Source of the DNA: an uncultured Oscillospiraceae bacterium | Lineage (GTDB): Bacteria; Bacillota; Clostridia; Oscillospirales; Ruminococcaceae | DNA length: 16,682 nucleotides | NCBI GenBank assembly: GCA_934456315.1 | Contig: CAKSHG010000024.1 | Location: 1 to 16,682 of the forward strand | Direction: 5' to 3' | Shown: positions 1-6,981 of the stretch, piece after piece | How the letters are laid out: each line of letters starts with the position of its first letter | Position numbering within the stretch: the stretch's first letter is position 1 | Notes under the pieces: generated by a model | Seen by the model: only the letters and a program-made list of their open reading frames with translations | What the model was told of the DNA's origin: nothing | The model's database searches: none | Program-made: the position numbers and the translations under genes

Positions 1-34
1 CCCCACACCCCTTTAGCGCTTTTGAATCGTTTAG

Positions 35-133
35 CCGTGCTTCGCACGGAGTAACCGCGCTGCGCGCGGAGGTTTCGCCTACGGCGACGAGGGCTCTGCC
101 CTCGACCCGCAAGGAGGGACGCGTCCCCCCTTG
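35..133. repeat. Run of five consecutive short palindromes
   Basis: Five hairpin-forming units follow one another with short spacers: 35-49 (6-bp stem CCGTGC, loop TTC), 55-69 (6-bp stem CCGCGC, loop TGC), 75-87 (5-bp stem, loop TAC), 88-104 (7-bp stem CGAGGGC, loop TCT) and 110-133 (10-bp arms with one mismatch around CGCG). The first four all have three-base loops. No open reading frame with coding character covers them. The structure is read directly. That this is a multi-copy intergenic repeat of the genome is an inference from its form. It could also end transcription of a gene to the left of the window, but no T-tract follows. Confidence 0.75.
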
Positions 134-279
134 ACTCCCCAATTAGTGATGCAAATTTGAAAGTCCCTGCAACGTTAAATTATAGTTTATCTCCTGAAAC
201 AGTTCAGGACCGCCGTGCGTTATTTTACACATAACAGCCGGTGCATATTGTGTCAAATATACAAATTTTTCAAAGCATG
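134..279. other. Intergenic stretch without a gene
   Basis: AT-rich spacer between the palindrome array and the promoter of the CotH gene. The only structure seen is a 7-bp hairpin at 192-209 (TCCTGAA, loop ACAG) with no T-tract directly after it. No coding region or RNA gene is recognised here. Confidence 0.6.
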
Positions 280-308
280 TTGACATAAAATAGAGAATAG
301 TATATAAT
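280..308 (+). promoter_or_regulatory. Sigma-A-type promoter of the CotH gene
   Basis: A perfect -35 (TTGACA, 280-285) and a perfect -10 (TATAAT, 303-308) are separated by 17 bases. Transcription should start near 315, which excludes the in-frame GTG at 311 as the start codon and supports the GTG at 347. Confidence 0.9.
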
Positions 309-346
309 TAGTGTTAGAGAACCAATTTCGCCGGAGGTGCTTTGTT

Positions 347-1771
347 GTGAATCTCAGAAAGTACTGCGCCGCAGCCCTTACCGCTGTCATACTTATAAGC
401 GGCTGCTCAAAATCGGAAACAGAAAGCGCTGACAAATACACTCGCGACGGAGATGGACGCGTTATCCCCATCTCCGATGAATATATCCCCACAAACTATA
501 CCCCACGCTCCGAGGGCTGGAGCATCATGACCCGCGAGATCCCCGGCAGCTTCGGTCAGCAGACCGACAAGCTGATCCCCGCAGTCTATCTCACAACCGA
601 CGACCCTTCTGCGATCAGCAGGGACGAATACTCCGACTGCACTTTCCAGATCGACGCAGGAATGACCAGCGGCAAGTACGAAAGCACTGAAGTCCTTACC
701 GGCAAAATTCGCGGCAGAGGTCACTCCACCTGGGAATGGCCAAAAAAACCCTACAGAATAAAGCTCGACGATAAGACCTCCCTGCTTGGAATGTCCGAGG
801 CAAAACGCTGGGTGCTCCTCGCAAACTACGCCGACGAATCCCTCCTGCGGAACACCACCGCGTTCGAGATGGCACGCTCCCTGGGAACCTTCCGGTTCGT
901 CCCCCACGCCATACCGGTGGATGTATATATGAACGGAATTTATCAGGGCGTCTATACCCTCGGCGAACAGCTCGAGGTAAAAACTTCGCGCCTCGCGATA
1001 GACGACAGCCTCGCCAACGCCGAAACCGGCTACCTGCTCGAAATAGGCGGAGCCGACCCCAACGTTGACAAGGAGGGCTGGAACTACTTCAACCTCCCCT
1101 CCGGCTGCGGAGTCAACATCAAAATCAAAAGCCCCGACACCGATGAGGACCCCCAGGCAGACTACCAGTGGACGCAGAAGAACTTCGACTTCATCTACGA
1201 CTACATGTGCAAGGCTGACACGGCAATAACAACGCTCGACAACTACGAAAAGTACATCAATGTCGATACGTTCATCGACTGGTTCCTGGTGCATGAGCTG
1301 ACATACAATCTCGACTCCTGCTTCCGACGCAGCTGCTATATCACAAAGCCTACGCTAAGCCGCCTGGAGATGGGTCCGATATGGGATTTCGACCTGGCTT
1401 TCGGCAATATGTACATGGATAATCCCAGGTACGACGACTGGGCAACTATTGGCAGCATGGACAGCAGCAGCTACATCGGCGTCACCTGGTTCAACTACCT
1501 CATGACGGACGAGAATTTCCGCGACAAGGCGCGCGCCCGCTGGAACGAAGTCCGCGACACCATGGTAGATTCCGCACTGGGCACGATAGATTCCTACAAG
1601 CCGTTGGTAATGCCGTCTGCGGAAGTAAACTTCGAGATATGGAACACCCTCGGCATTGCAAACGGATTCCAGCCGCTGACGATGAAAAACTACAACACCT
1701 ACCTCGACCAGGTGCTGTATCTCCGCAAGTTCATCAACAACCGCGCAAAGTGGATAGACGAAAATCTGTAA
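347..1771 (+). CDS. CotH kinase family lipoprotein
   Basis: Secreted protein of the CotH family, whose members are atypical protein kinases; spore-coat CotH phosphorylates coat proteins. I start it at GTG 347 because GGAGG (333-337) lies nine bases upstream and the promoter ends at 308, giving 474 aa. The N-terminus is a lipoprotein signal: two basic residues, a hydrophobic stretch and the lipobox I-S-G-C with Cys at residue 20, so it should be anchored on the outer face of the membrane. Family motifs visible are RGRGHSTW (about 122-129), PKKPYRIKL (132-140), WVLLANY with a following LRN, and WDFDLAFGN (346-354) carrying the metal- or nucleotide-binding aspartates. It is a monocistronic unit. 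No dockerin or other adhesion module follows the kinase-like domain. The family call is firm; the substrate is unknown. Confidence 0.9.
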   Translation: MNLRKYCAAALTAVILISGCSKSETESADKYTRDGDGRVIPISDEYIPTNYTPRSEGWSIMTREIPGSFGQQTDKLIPAVYLTTDDPSAISRDEYSDCTFQIDAGMTSGKYESTEVLTGKIRGRGHSTWEWPKKPYRIKLDDKTSLLGMSEAKRWVLLANYADESLLRNTTAFEMARSLGTFRFVPHAIPVDVYMNGIYQGVYTLGEQLEVKTSRLAIDDSLANAETGYLLEIGGADPNVDKEGWNYFNLPSGCGVNIKIKSPDTDEDPQADYQWTQKNFDFIYDYMCKADTAITTLDNYEKYINVDTFIDWFLVHELTYNLDSCFRRSCYITKPTLSRLEMGPIWDFDLAFGNMYMDNPRYDDWATIGSMDSSSYIGVTWFNYLMTDENFRDKARARWNEVRDTMVDSALGTIDSYKPLVMPSAEVNFEIWNTLGIANGFQPLTMKNYNTYLDQVLYLRKFINNRAKWIDENL

Positions 1772-1778
1772 TACATTG

Positions 1779-1806
1779 TCCCCGTGACTTGTTCACGGGG
1801 ATTTTT
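1779..1806 (+). terminator. Intrinsic terminator of the CotH gene
   Basis: A 9-bp stem (1779-1787 with 1793-1801) closes a five-base loop and is followed by a run of T (1802-1806). It begins eight bases after the stop codon. Confidence 0.9.
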
Positions 1807-1811
1807 GCTAC

Positions 1812-1840
1812 TTGACAATATCAGCGCAGTATGTTATAAT
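1812..1840 (+). promoter_or_regulatory. Sigma-A-type promoter of the MATE gene
   Basis: Perfect TTGACA (1812-1817) and TATAAT (1835-1840) with a 17-base spacer. Transcription should begin near 1847, about 100 bases before the MATE start codon. Confidence 0.9.
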
Positions 1841-1890
1841 ATGCAACGTAAAATTAAGATGTGGATTTTTCCGGACTTGCTCACCTTTTC

Positions 1891-1921
1891 GCCACACAGC
1901 TTGTGCTGTGCGGCTTTTTTT
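1891..1921 (+). promoter_or_regulatory. Leader terminator (attenuator) ahead of the MATE gene
   Basis: An intrinsic terminator lies between the promoter and the ribosome site of the MATE gene. The stem is GCC plus CACAGC (1891-1900) pairing with GCTGTG plus GGC (1905-1914), with one A-C mismatch and a TTGT loop, followed by seven T (1915-1921). The predicted terminated leader is about 75 nt. Bases 1860-1864 (TGTGG) can pair with 1892-1896 (CCACA) on the 5' arm, a possible but short antiterminator. An unsupported reading frame starts at ATG 1859, runs through the terminator and ends at 1966, inside the MATE gene; it has no ribosome site. No known riboswitch class is recognised. Confidence 0.7.
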
Positions 1922-1947
1922 GCGCAACCGACCGGACAGGAGGTAAA

Positions 1948-3297
1948 ATGGACAACACCTTTATGAAGGAACGCCCGGTGCTGCCGCTGCTTGTTTCAAT
2001 GGCGCTGCCGATGGTCGTTTCGATGCTAGTCAACTCGCTGTACAACATCGTTGACAGCTTTTTCGTCGCCAAAATAAGCGATAACGCAATGACTGCGCTT
2101 TCGCTGGTATTCCCGGTGCAGAACTTCATCAACGCCGTCTGCATAGGCTTCGGAGTGGGAATAAACGCCGTCATCGCGTTCTACTCCGGTGCAGGCGACA
2201 AGGAACGCGCCGACCGCGCAGCCACTCTGGGAGTGGTTCTCGCCGCTATCCACGGAGTTATCCTCACCATCGTGAGCGTCCTGATAATGCCGGCGTTCCT
2301 GGGAGCGTTCACTTCCGACCAGAACGTAATAGACCTCGGCGTGAGATACTCAAATATCGCATTCCTGTTCGCGACAATAATAAGCCTCGGGCTTGCATTT
2401 GAAAAGATATTCCAGGCGGTCGGCTGCATGAAGGTTTCCATGGCAAGCCTGATGTCCGGCTGTATCATCAATATAATCCTCGACCCTATGCTGATATTCG
2501 GCTGGGGCTTCCCCGCGATGGGGATCGAGGGCGCAGCGCTCGCTTCCGGTATCGGGCAGACTATCTCACTTGCGGTCTACATCGTGGTGTATTTCGTCCG
2601 ACCCATCAGCGTGAAGCTCGGCAGAAAGCACATCTCCCCGGACGGCAGAATGATAGGCAGGCTGTATTCCATCGGTATACCCGCCGCGCTCAACCTGGCG
2701 CTCCCGTCGATACTCATTTCTGCGCTGAATGCGATCCTTGCGGCTTTCTCGGACGTGTATGTGCTGGTGCTCGGTATCTACTACAAGCTTCAGACGTTCC
2801 TGTATCTCCCGGCAAGCGGACTTATCCAGGGAATGCGCCCGCTTATCGGCTACAACTACGGCGCGGGAGAATACAAGCGCGTCAGCCAGCTTTTCAGGAT
2901 CGTACTGATAATGAGCTGCGGAATAATGACCGTCGGCACCGTGATATGCCTGCTCATACCCGGACAGCTTATCGGAATGTTCTCCACCGACCCAGCCGCC
3001 ATCTCAGCCGGAGAAACCGCCCTGCGAATCATCAGCGCGGGATTCATCGTATCTTCTGTGTCGGTCACTGCGTCAGGAGCGCTTGAGGGGCTGGGAAAGG
3101 GCGTGCCGTCGCTGATGATCTCCCTGTGCAGGTTCATCGTGATAATCATTCCCGCAGCGTTCATACTAAGCCGCTTTTTCGACGCGAATGGCGTGTGGAA
3201 TGCTTTCTGGGTGACGGAACTCATTACCGCGGCGATATCACTTCTTATCTACAAAAAGTCCGTCAGGATAAAAACCGGACTGCCAGAGCAAAAATAA
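1948..3297 (+). CDS. MATE family multidrug/Na+ antiporter
   Basis: Integral membrane exporter of the MATE family, which extrudes organic cations or metabolites in exchange for Na+ or H+. The start at ATG 1948 (449 aa) is chosen because AGGAGG (1938-1943) precedes it; the in-frame ATG at 1861 would translate through the leader terminator. The protein is almost entirely hydrophobic, consistent with twelve membrane segments in two homologous halves. The N-terminal LVSMALPMVVSMLVNSLYNI and the GIGVN-like loop (FGVGINAVIAFYSG) are typical of the family, and the second half has the expected repeat (PASGLIQGMRPLIGYNYGAG). Length is normal. It is a single gene between its own promoter and a bidirectional terminator. 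The substrate cannot be told from sequence, but the leader terminator suggests inducible expression. Confidence 0.93.
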   Translation: MDNTFMKERPVLPLLVSMALPMVVSMLVNSLYNIVDSFFVAKISDNAMTALSLVFPVQNFINAVCIGFGVGINAVIAFYSGAGDKERADRAATLGVVLAAIHGVILTIVSVLIMPAFLGAFTSDQNVIDLGVRYSNIAFLFATIISLGLAFEKIFQAVGCMKVSMASLMSGCIINIILDPMLIFGWGFPAMGIEGAALASGIGQTISLAVYIVVYFVRPISVKLGRKHISPDGRMIGRLYSIGIPAALNLALPSILISALNAILAAFSDVYVLVLGIYYKLQTFLYLPASGLIQGMRPLIGYNYGAGEYKRVSQLFRIVLIMSCGIMTVGTVICLLIPGQLIGMFSTDPAAISAGETALRIISAGFIVSSVSVTASGALEGLGKGVPSLMISLCRFIVIIIPAAFILSRFFDANGVWNAFWVTELITAAISLLIYKKSVRIKTGLPEQK

Positions 3298-3301
3298 AAA
3301 C

Positions 3302-3330
3302 AAAGCAGGGAGCGCTGAACTCCCTGCTTT
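3302..3330. terminator. Bidirectional terminator between convergent genes
   Basis: An 11-bp stem (3302-3312 with 3320-3330) has a seven-base loop. It has T-rich flanks on both strands: TTTCGTT on the plus strand, and on the minus strand the complement of the A-rich bases 3290-3304. It lies between the MATE stop and the stop of the convergent GTPase gene. Confidence 0.88.
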
Positions 3331-3333
3331 TCG

Positions 3334-4521
3334 TTATTCCAACATATACATCTTGCTTATGCTTGATGTTATGGCTTCTATCTGCTCGTAAAGCGCCTGC
3401 TCAAGCTCGTCGTAGCACTTGTTTATCGTGTCCTGCGCATGCCTGCGCTTGTTCCTGACGCTCGCCCAGTTTATCTTCAGCCCTACCGCTATCTCTTTTA
3501 TGACCTCGGCTACGTCATGGGCAGTGGACAGTTTTTTCCCGACGGCAAGCTCCACTACGTCAATAAATCCGGCGCGGCTGAACGAATCCCCAAGCTCCCG
3601 CCTGTATCCCTCGAAGAAGTCGCATTTCATATCAACGCGTATCTCCAGGCGGTTTGCTTCGGAGATGAGCGCGTTATACTGCCGGTACAGCGCAAAATAA
3701 TAATCGTTCGCCTGGACGAATCTCTCCCTTACCTTGCTCTGGGCGATCCTTACGAACTGCTCCATCTCGGCGGTCACTTCCCCGCCGAATTCCTCCAGCG
3801 TCTGCGACGGCGAACGGTTCAGCTTGTCCCGTATGAAGGAGCGCGCGTTTATTCTGGCGTTCACCTCTCCAAGCTGTTCCTCGCGCTTTTTCGTCAATTT
3901 CAGGTGGACCTCCCTGCGGATATTCGCCGGGAGCTTCACGCAGATGCTTCCCCAGAGATTTTTCAGTATGGCGCTGAAAACCTCGTCCCTGCCAAACTGC
4001 CGCGTAGTCACGCCGCAGAGCAGGGTTTCCGATACGCTGCTGACATTGATTATCCTGTCGTTACTTACTCCGGCGTTATTGAGCTTTTCAACAACCTCTG
4101 CGTTCTCGGAAAGCTCCTGGCTGTTGCAGTGAGTTATCGCCACGACGACATTGTTGCCCCGGTCGATGAGCTCCTTTATCATTCCAGCCTCGAAGTATTC
4201 CACCCTGTCCGAGTTTGATGATATGCAGAATATCACTGTGTTGAACCAGTCAGATATCCTCATCGCGTCGTGCCTTGCGACCTCCTCGTTTATCAGGTCG
4301 CCCCATTCCTCCGCCTTGTCCGGCTCAAGCCCCCAGGTGTCGTATATGTGTATCGTCAGCGCGTCGCTGTACTCGTAGGAATGCTTGAATATTCCCCTTG
4401 GGGTGACTGGTCTGCCGGCGCCCGCCCTCTCGACGAGCTTTCCGAAAAGATAATTCAGCAGGGAGCTTTTTCCCGTGCCGGAGCGCCCTATCACCAGTAC
4501 TGATGTGTCGATATGTTCCAT
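3334..4521 (-). CDS. P-loop GTPase with long helical C-terminal region (third gene of GTPase operon)
   Basis: A 395-aa protein with an N-terminal GTPase domain. The P-loop is GRSGTGKSS (12-20), a switch-I threonine sits in RPVTPRGIF (about 37-45), and DTWG (61-64) is the G3 motif. The G4 position reads THCN (130-133) rather than NKxD or TKxD, so guanine recognition may be altered. From about residue 200 the sequence is charged and helix-like (many E, K and R, with heptad-like stretches), without membrane segments or a DUF697-type tail. The start ATG (4521) shares one base with the TAA of the upstream GTPase gene, and an AAGGA-type ribosome site lies just upstream, so translation is probably coupled. 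The GTPase nature is clear; the cellular role is unknown. A dynamin-like or GIMAP-like function would be only a guess. Confidence 0.8.
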   Translation of the reverse strand: MEHIDTSVLVIGRSGTGKSSLLNYLFGKLVERAGAGRPVTPRGIFKHSYEYSDALTIHIYDTWGLEPDKAEEWGDLINEEVARHDAMRISDWFNTVIFCISSNSDRVEYFEAGMIKELIDRGNNVVVAITHCNSQELSENAEVVEKLNNAGVSNDRIINVSSVSETLLCGVTTRQFGRDEVFSAILKNLWGSICVKLPANIRREVHLKLTKKREEQLGEVNARINARSFIRDKLNRSPSQTLEEFGGEVTAEMEQFVRIAQSKVRERFVQANDYYFALYRQYNALISEANRLEIRVDMKCDFFEGYRRELGDSFSRAGFIDVVELAVGKKLSTAHDVAEVIKEIAVGLKINWASVRNKRRHAQDTINKCYDELEQALYEQIEAITSSISKMYMLE

Positions 4522-5774
4522 TATTTATCCTTACCCCTGAACTGTTCCGCCAGCTTTTCACCCATTGCTTTAAAAACGTCCCCGAAATTGACCTGCGCGT
4601 TTTCGATAGCGGCTTTCAGCGTTTCAGAGTTGAACCAGTCTGCGAACCGACCATTCGTTCCGCCGTTCTTGACGCAGTTTGAAAGATACACATAGCTTAG
4701 CTCGTCCACTGCATAGCCGACCGCTCCGGTGAGCGTAGCCGCGACCGCCGAATTCACCGTTATCGCGACAGCAGTCCCGACCAGCGGTATCGCCTTTGCA
4801 AGCGAACCGGCAAGCGTCTTTCCCAGCAGTGAGATCCCCGTAGAGCCAATCAGCGATTTCGCCACATCTCCGAACGACGAAATGTTATAGACGTTCAGTA
4901 TATGCACCGCCATTGTAGTCTGCATGGCCATCAGCGCGGCGGAATCAGTGAACGGCACAGGTACGAACGCATTTCCGACGACGATCGCCACCGCGCTTGC
5001 AATGCACGCAGGTACGATGACCTTACGGATATGCTCCTGCTTTTCCTTCAGCGAACCCTTTACGGAGGACAAAAGCCCCTCCCGCAGACTGTCGCCGAGA
5101 TTCTCAAGCGCCCAGTGCACCAGCTCATCTTTCTGAACGTATCCCGCATTGCAGAGCGCCTCGTAAGTTGCGATGCGCTGCTGATACTTCGCCTCGCCCT
5201 CCACCGGACGGCTGCAATAGGTGAAAATGCTCATCTCCGGGAACTGGGAAAGTATCGCCTCTTTCAGGGCGGTCAGCTCGCGTTCTGAAACAACGTCCAC
5301 CTTTGTCATCACAACGCAGACAGGAAGTCCCCTCCTGCGCAGCTCTCCTATCACATCAGCGTCCGTATCGTGGAACTTCTTGGTCCCGGCGTTGACGCAG
5401 TACCACACTTCGTGTATGCGCTGTTCCATTCCGTTGAGCGCATTCGCGGAGTTCAGCCTGTCAACATACCCGATGACCACTTCGTAATAATGCTTCTGCT
5501 TGTCGCTGCCTATTTCGTAGCCCTCGCTGTCGTGGAGGACTACCCCCAGGCTGTCGCTCTCATATCTGTGTACGCCCTGGGTGACTGGCAGCCCCTCGCC
5601 CACCTCGGGAGCACTTTCCAGCGTGTGGTCGAAAATGTCCCTGACAAGACTGCTCTTTCCCGCTCCGGTCGCACCGCACAGCAGCAGATTCGGCTTTTTG
5701 ACTCCCTGCCTTATCCTGGCAAGCTCCTTTTCCGCATCAAAATTCTTGTAATCGATGACATCTTTTCTGCTCAT
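4521..5774 (-). CDS. GTPase with DUF697/YcjF-like C-terminal domain (second gene of GTPase operon)
   Basis: A 417-aa protein. The GTPase domain occupies about residues 25-215, with P-loop GATGAGKSS (34-42), PVTQG (63-67) with the likely switch-I Thr, DSEG (82-85) and TKVD (157-160). The C-terminal part contains hydrophobic segments from about 252 to 355 and the stretch VPVPFTDSAALMAMQTTMAV (271-290), which resembles the DUF697 domain found behind GTPases of the YcjX/YcjF and Era-like families; this part may insert into or lie on the membrane. It shares the motif EVWYCVNAG (122-130) followed by KxF and TD with the gene just upstream, so the two are probably paralogues. Its ATG overlaps the upstream TGA by four bases (ATGA). 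The biochemical class is well supported; the function is unknown. Confidence 0.87.
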   Translation of the reverse strand: MSRKDVIDYKNFDAEKELARIRQGVKKPNLLLCGATGAGKSSLVRDIFDHTLESAPEVGEGLPVTQGVHRYESDSLGVVLHDSEGYEIGSDKQKHYYEVVIGYVDRLNSANALNGMEQRIHEVWYCVNAGTKKFHDTDADVIGELRRRGLPVCVVMTKVDVVSERELTALKEAILSQFPEMSIFTYCSRPVEGEAKYQQRIATYEALCNAGYVQKDELVHWALENLGDSLREGLLSSVKGSLKEKQEHIRKVIVPACIASAVAIVVGNAFVPVPFTDSAALMAMQTTMAVHILNVYNISSFGDVAKSLIGSTGISLLGKTLAGSLAKAIPLVGTAVAITVNSAVAATLTGAVGYAVDELSYVYLSNCVKNGGTNGRFADWFNSETLKAAIENAQVNFGDVFKAMGEKLAEQFRGKDK

Positions 5775-6421
5775 TCAGTTACCCCCATACCGGCTTCCTC
5801 CGCGCACCTTATAAGACGCTGGCGGTTTTTTTCAACATATTCACGGTAAAAACTGCTGCCGTGCTCTTTCACGGAATAATTTACGAGCGGTATCCCGGGC
5901 GCACAGTAGGATATCACCCGGCGCAGCTCTTTAAGCCCCTCTGCAGATACCAGGTCTATTTTTGTCAGCACTATACGCAGCCTCTCGCTGCCGACCAGCT
6001 CCACAAGTGCGTGGACGCACTGCTCGTCCGTCGTGCCGAAGCGCTTCCCGCCGGCATTTACGCAGTACCACACCTCGCGGGGCGGGTTCGCCGAGATGAC
6101 CTCGCCGAGCCACTCAAGGTAGCTCCCGAAGCTTCCGCTGGAGTAGCCCTGGGTATCGCGTATGAAAATCCCGCCGCTGCGGCAGCTGACTATCCCCTGC
6201 GTGACCTCGCCGCCGCTTCCGGCGCGGGTAAATTCCCCGCCGAGAATGTCGTTTATCAGACTGCTCTTACCCGCCCCGGAAACTCCGCACACAAGTACCC
6301 CGCGCGGCTCCGGGACGCGTGGCTTCGCTGACTTTTTCCGGACTTTCCTGCGGAGCGCCGTCCCGGCAACTATCGCTCCGGCAACTGCCGTACCCGCTGC
6401 TGCAAGTATTTTTCCTATCAT
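5771..6421 (-). CDS. Membrane-anchored small GTPase (first gene of GTPase operon)
   Basis: A 216-aa protein from ATG 6421. That start is chosen because GGAGGTG (6427-6433) precedes it and because the operon's -10 box (6454-6459) covers the upstream in-frame ATG at 6454, which therefore cannot be transcribed. Residues 3-24 form one Ala/Gly-rich membrane helix, followed by a strongly basic stretch (RRKVRKKSAK), so the enzyme should be tethered to the inner membrane face with the GTPase in the cytosol. Motifs: GVSGAGKSS (46-54), EVTQG (72-76), DTQG (89-92), EVWYCVNAG (116-124) and TKID (153-156). It lacks a C-terminal domain beyond the G domain. It leads a three-gene operon with overlaps of four bases and one base. 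Its specific role is unknown. Confidence 0.85.
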   Translation of the reverse strand: MIGKILAAAGTAVAGAIVAGTALRRKVRKKSAKPRVPEPRGVLVCGVSGAGKSSLINDILGGEFTRAGSGGEVTQGIVSCRSGGIFIRDTQGYSSGSFGSYLEWLGEVISANPPREVWYCVNAGGKRFGTTDEQCVHALVELVGSERLRIVLTKIDLVSAEGLKELRRVISYCAPGIPLVNYSVKEHGSSFYREYVEKNRQRLIRCAEEAGMGVTE

Positions 6422-6453
6422 CTGCCCACCTCCATTGCGTATATCCTGTGTCA

Positions 6454-6482
6454 ATTATAACACCACTGTCGTAATTTGTCAA
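6454..6482 (-). promoter_or_regulatory. Sigma-A-type promoter of the GTPase operon
   Basis: On the minus strand, TTGACA (6482-6477) and TATAAT (6459-6454) are both perfect and are spaced by 17 bases. The predicted start point is near 6447, giving a leader of about 25 bases. Confidence 0.9.
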
Positions 6483-6647
6483 TTGCAAAAATGACTGCAT
6501 TGCAGGTAAACCGTTACATTGCCGGCGTGACGCGGCGGCATTCATTTCCGGTCACAAAATGTTATACAATAAAACATTATTTTAAAGCTAAAATATGCCG
6601 CTTTTACTATTTTTCCAGGTATAGTTCCTATTTTCCCCGCTTTTCTA
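6483..6647. other. AT-rich intergenic stretch
   Basis: AT-rich DNA between the GTPase operon promoter and the coding-like remnant to the right. No ribosome site, plus-strand promoter of good quality or stable RNA is recognised. Base composition changes abruptly near 6660, where GC-ending codons begin. Confidence 0.5.
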
Positions 6648-6881
6648 TTGACGAGAAAAGATTCAGTTTGTATCTACGGCGACGACTGCCGCGAGGAAAT
6701 GCTCTCAATGCCTACCGGCTCCTACACCCAGAACAATCTCGGCTACGCGCGGAACTTCATCTACCCCGACGACCGGGAAATCTTCAACAAATTCACCTCG
6801 CTGGAGTGGTACAGGAACAACCTCAGCTCTGCAGCCGGAACGGTTCCAGATAAAATAGCAGAAGCGGGGTCAGCAAAATGA
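6648..6881 (+). pseudogene. Small coding-like remnant, unrecognised
   Basis: An open frame of 77 codons whose third positions are mostly C or G from about 6665 to 6840, matching the real genes of the window, so this DNA has probably been under coding selection. It lacks a convincing start: the only upstream initiator is a TTG at 6648 with no ribosome site, while an internal ATG at 6708 (giving 57 aa) has GAGG eleven bases ahead. No promoter is seen upstream. The stop TGA (6879-6881) lies inside the terminator stem. The stretch RNFIYPDDREIF faintly recalls the end of PAS domains, but this is too short to assign. It is either a small real protein or, more likely, the 3' remnant of a decayed gene. 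Confidence 0.4.
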
Positions 6882-6894
6882 CCCCGCTTTTTTT
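6863..6894 (+). terminator. Intrinsic terminator
   Basis: A perfect 10-bp stem (AGCGGGGTCA, 6863-6872, with 6879-6888) with a GCAAAA loop is followed by seven T (6888-6894). It closes the unit of the small coding-like remnant, showing that plus-strand transcription ends here. Confidence 0.88.
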
Positions 6895-6916
6895 CTGCGC
6901 CAGAGTCCCGGAGTTC

Positions 6917-6945
6917 TTGACAGAACAGCAGGTTTATTATATAAT
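6917..6945 (+). promoter_or_regulatory. Sigma-A-type promoter of the LysR gene
   Basis: Perfect TTGACA (6917-6922) and TATAAT (6940-6945) with 17 bases between. The expected start point is near 6952, inside the palindrome described next. Confidence 0.9.
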
Positions 6946-6947
6946 AT

Positions 6948-6967
6948 CTGTATAGAACTAAATACAG
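6948..6967 (+). promoter_or_regulatory. Candidate LysR autoregulatory operator
   Basis: A perfect inverted repeat, CTGTAT-N8-ATACAG, lies directly after the -10 box and covers the predicted transcription start. LysR proteins bind AT-rich interrupted dyads of this kind (T-N11-A type), and binding here would block the promoter, so negative autoregulation is likely. The dyad is seen; its use is inferred. Confidence 0.55.
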
Positions 6968-6981
6968 ACCGGAGAAATTGT

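Noticed and set aside
35..133. CRISPR array
   Set aside because: The units are different palindromes, not identical repeats separated by unique spacers of constant length.
407..1294. Long open frame of 295 codons opposite the CotH gene
   Set aside because: It is antisense to a gene with clear family motifs, has no ribosome site and arises from the GC-biased third positions of the real gene.
1861..1947. Extended N-terminus of the MATE protein
   Set aside because: It would be translated through the leader terminator and has no ribosome site, whereas AGGAGG directly precedes ATG 1948.
1859..1966. Leader peptide controlling MATE attenuation
   Set aside because: A frame is open through the terminator and overlaps the MATE start, but there is no ribosome site and no run of regulatory codons, so it is mentioned only as a possibility.
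3439..4218. Open frame of 259 codons on the plus strand within the GTPase operon
   Set aside because: It mirrors the minus-strand GTPase gene, which has GTPase motifs and coupled starts; the plus-strand product shows no recognisable domain.
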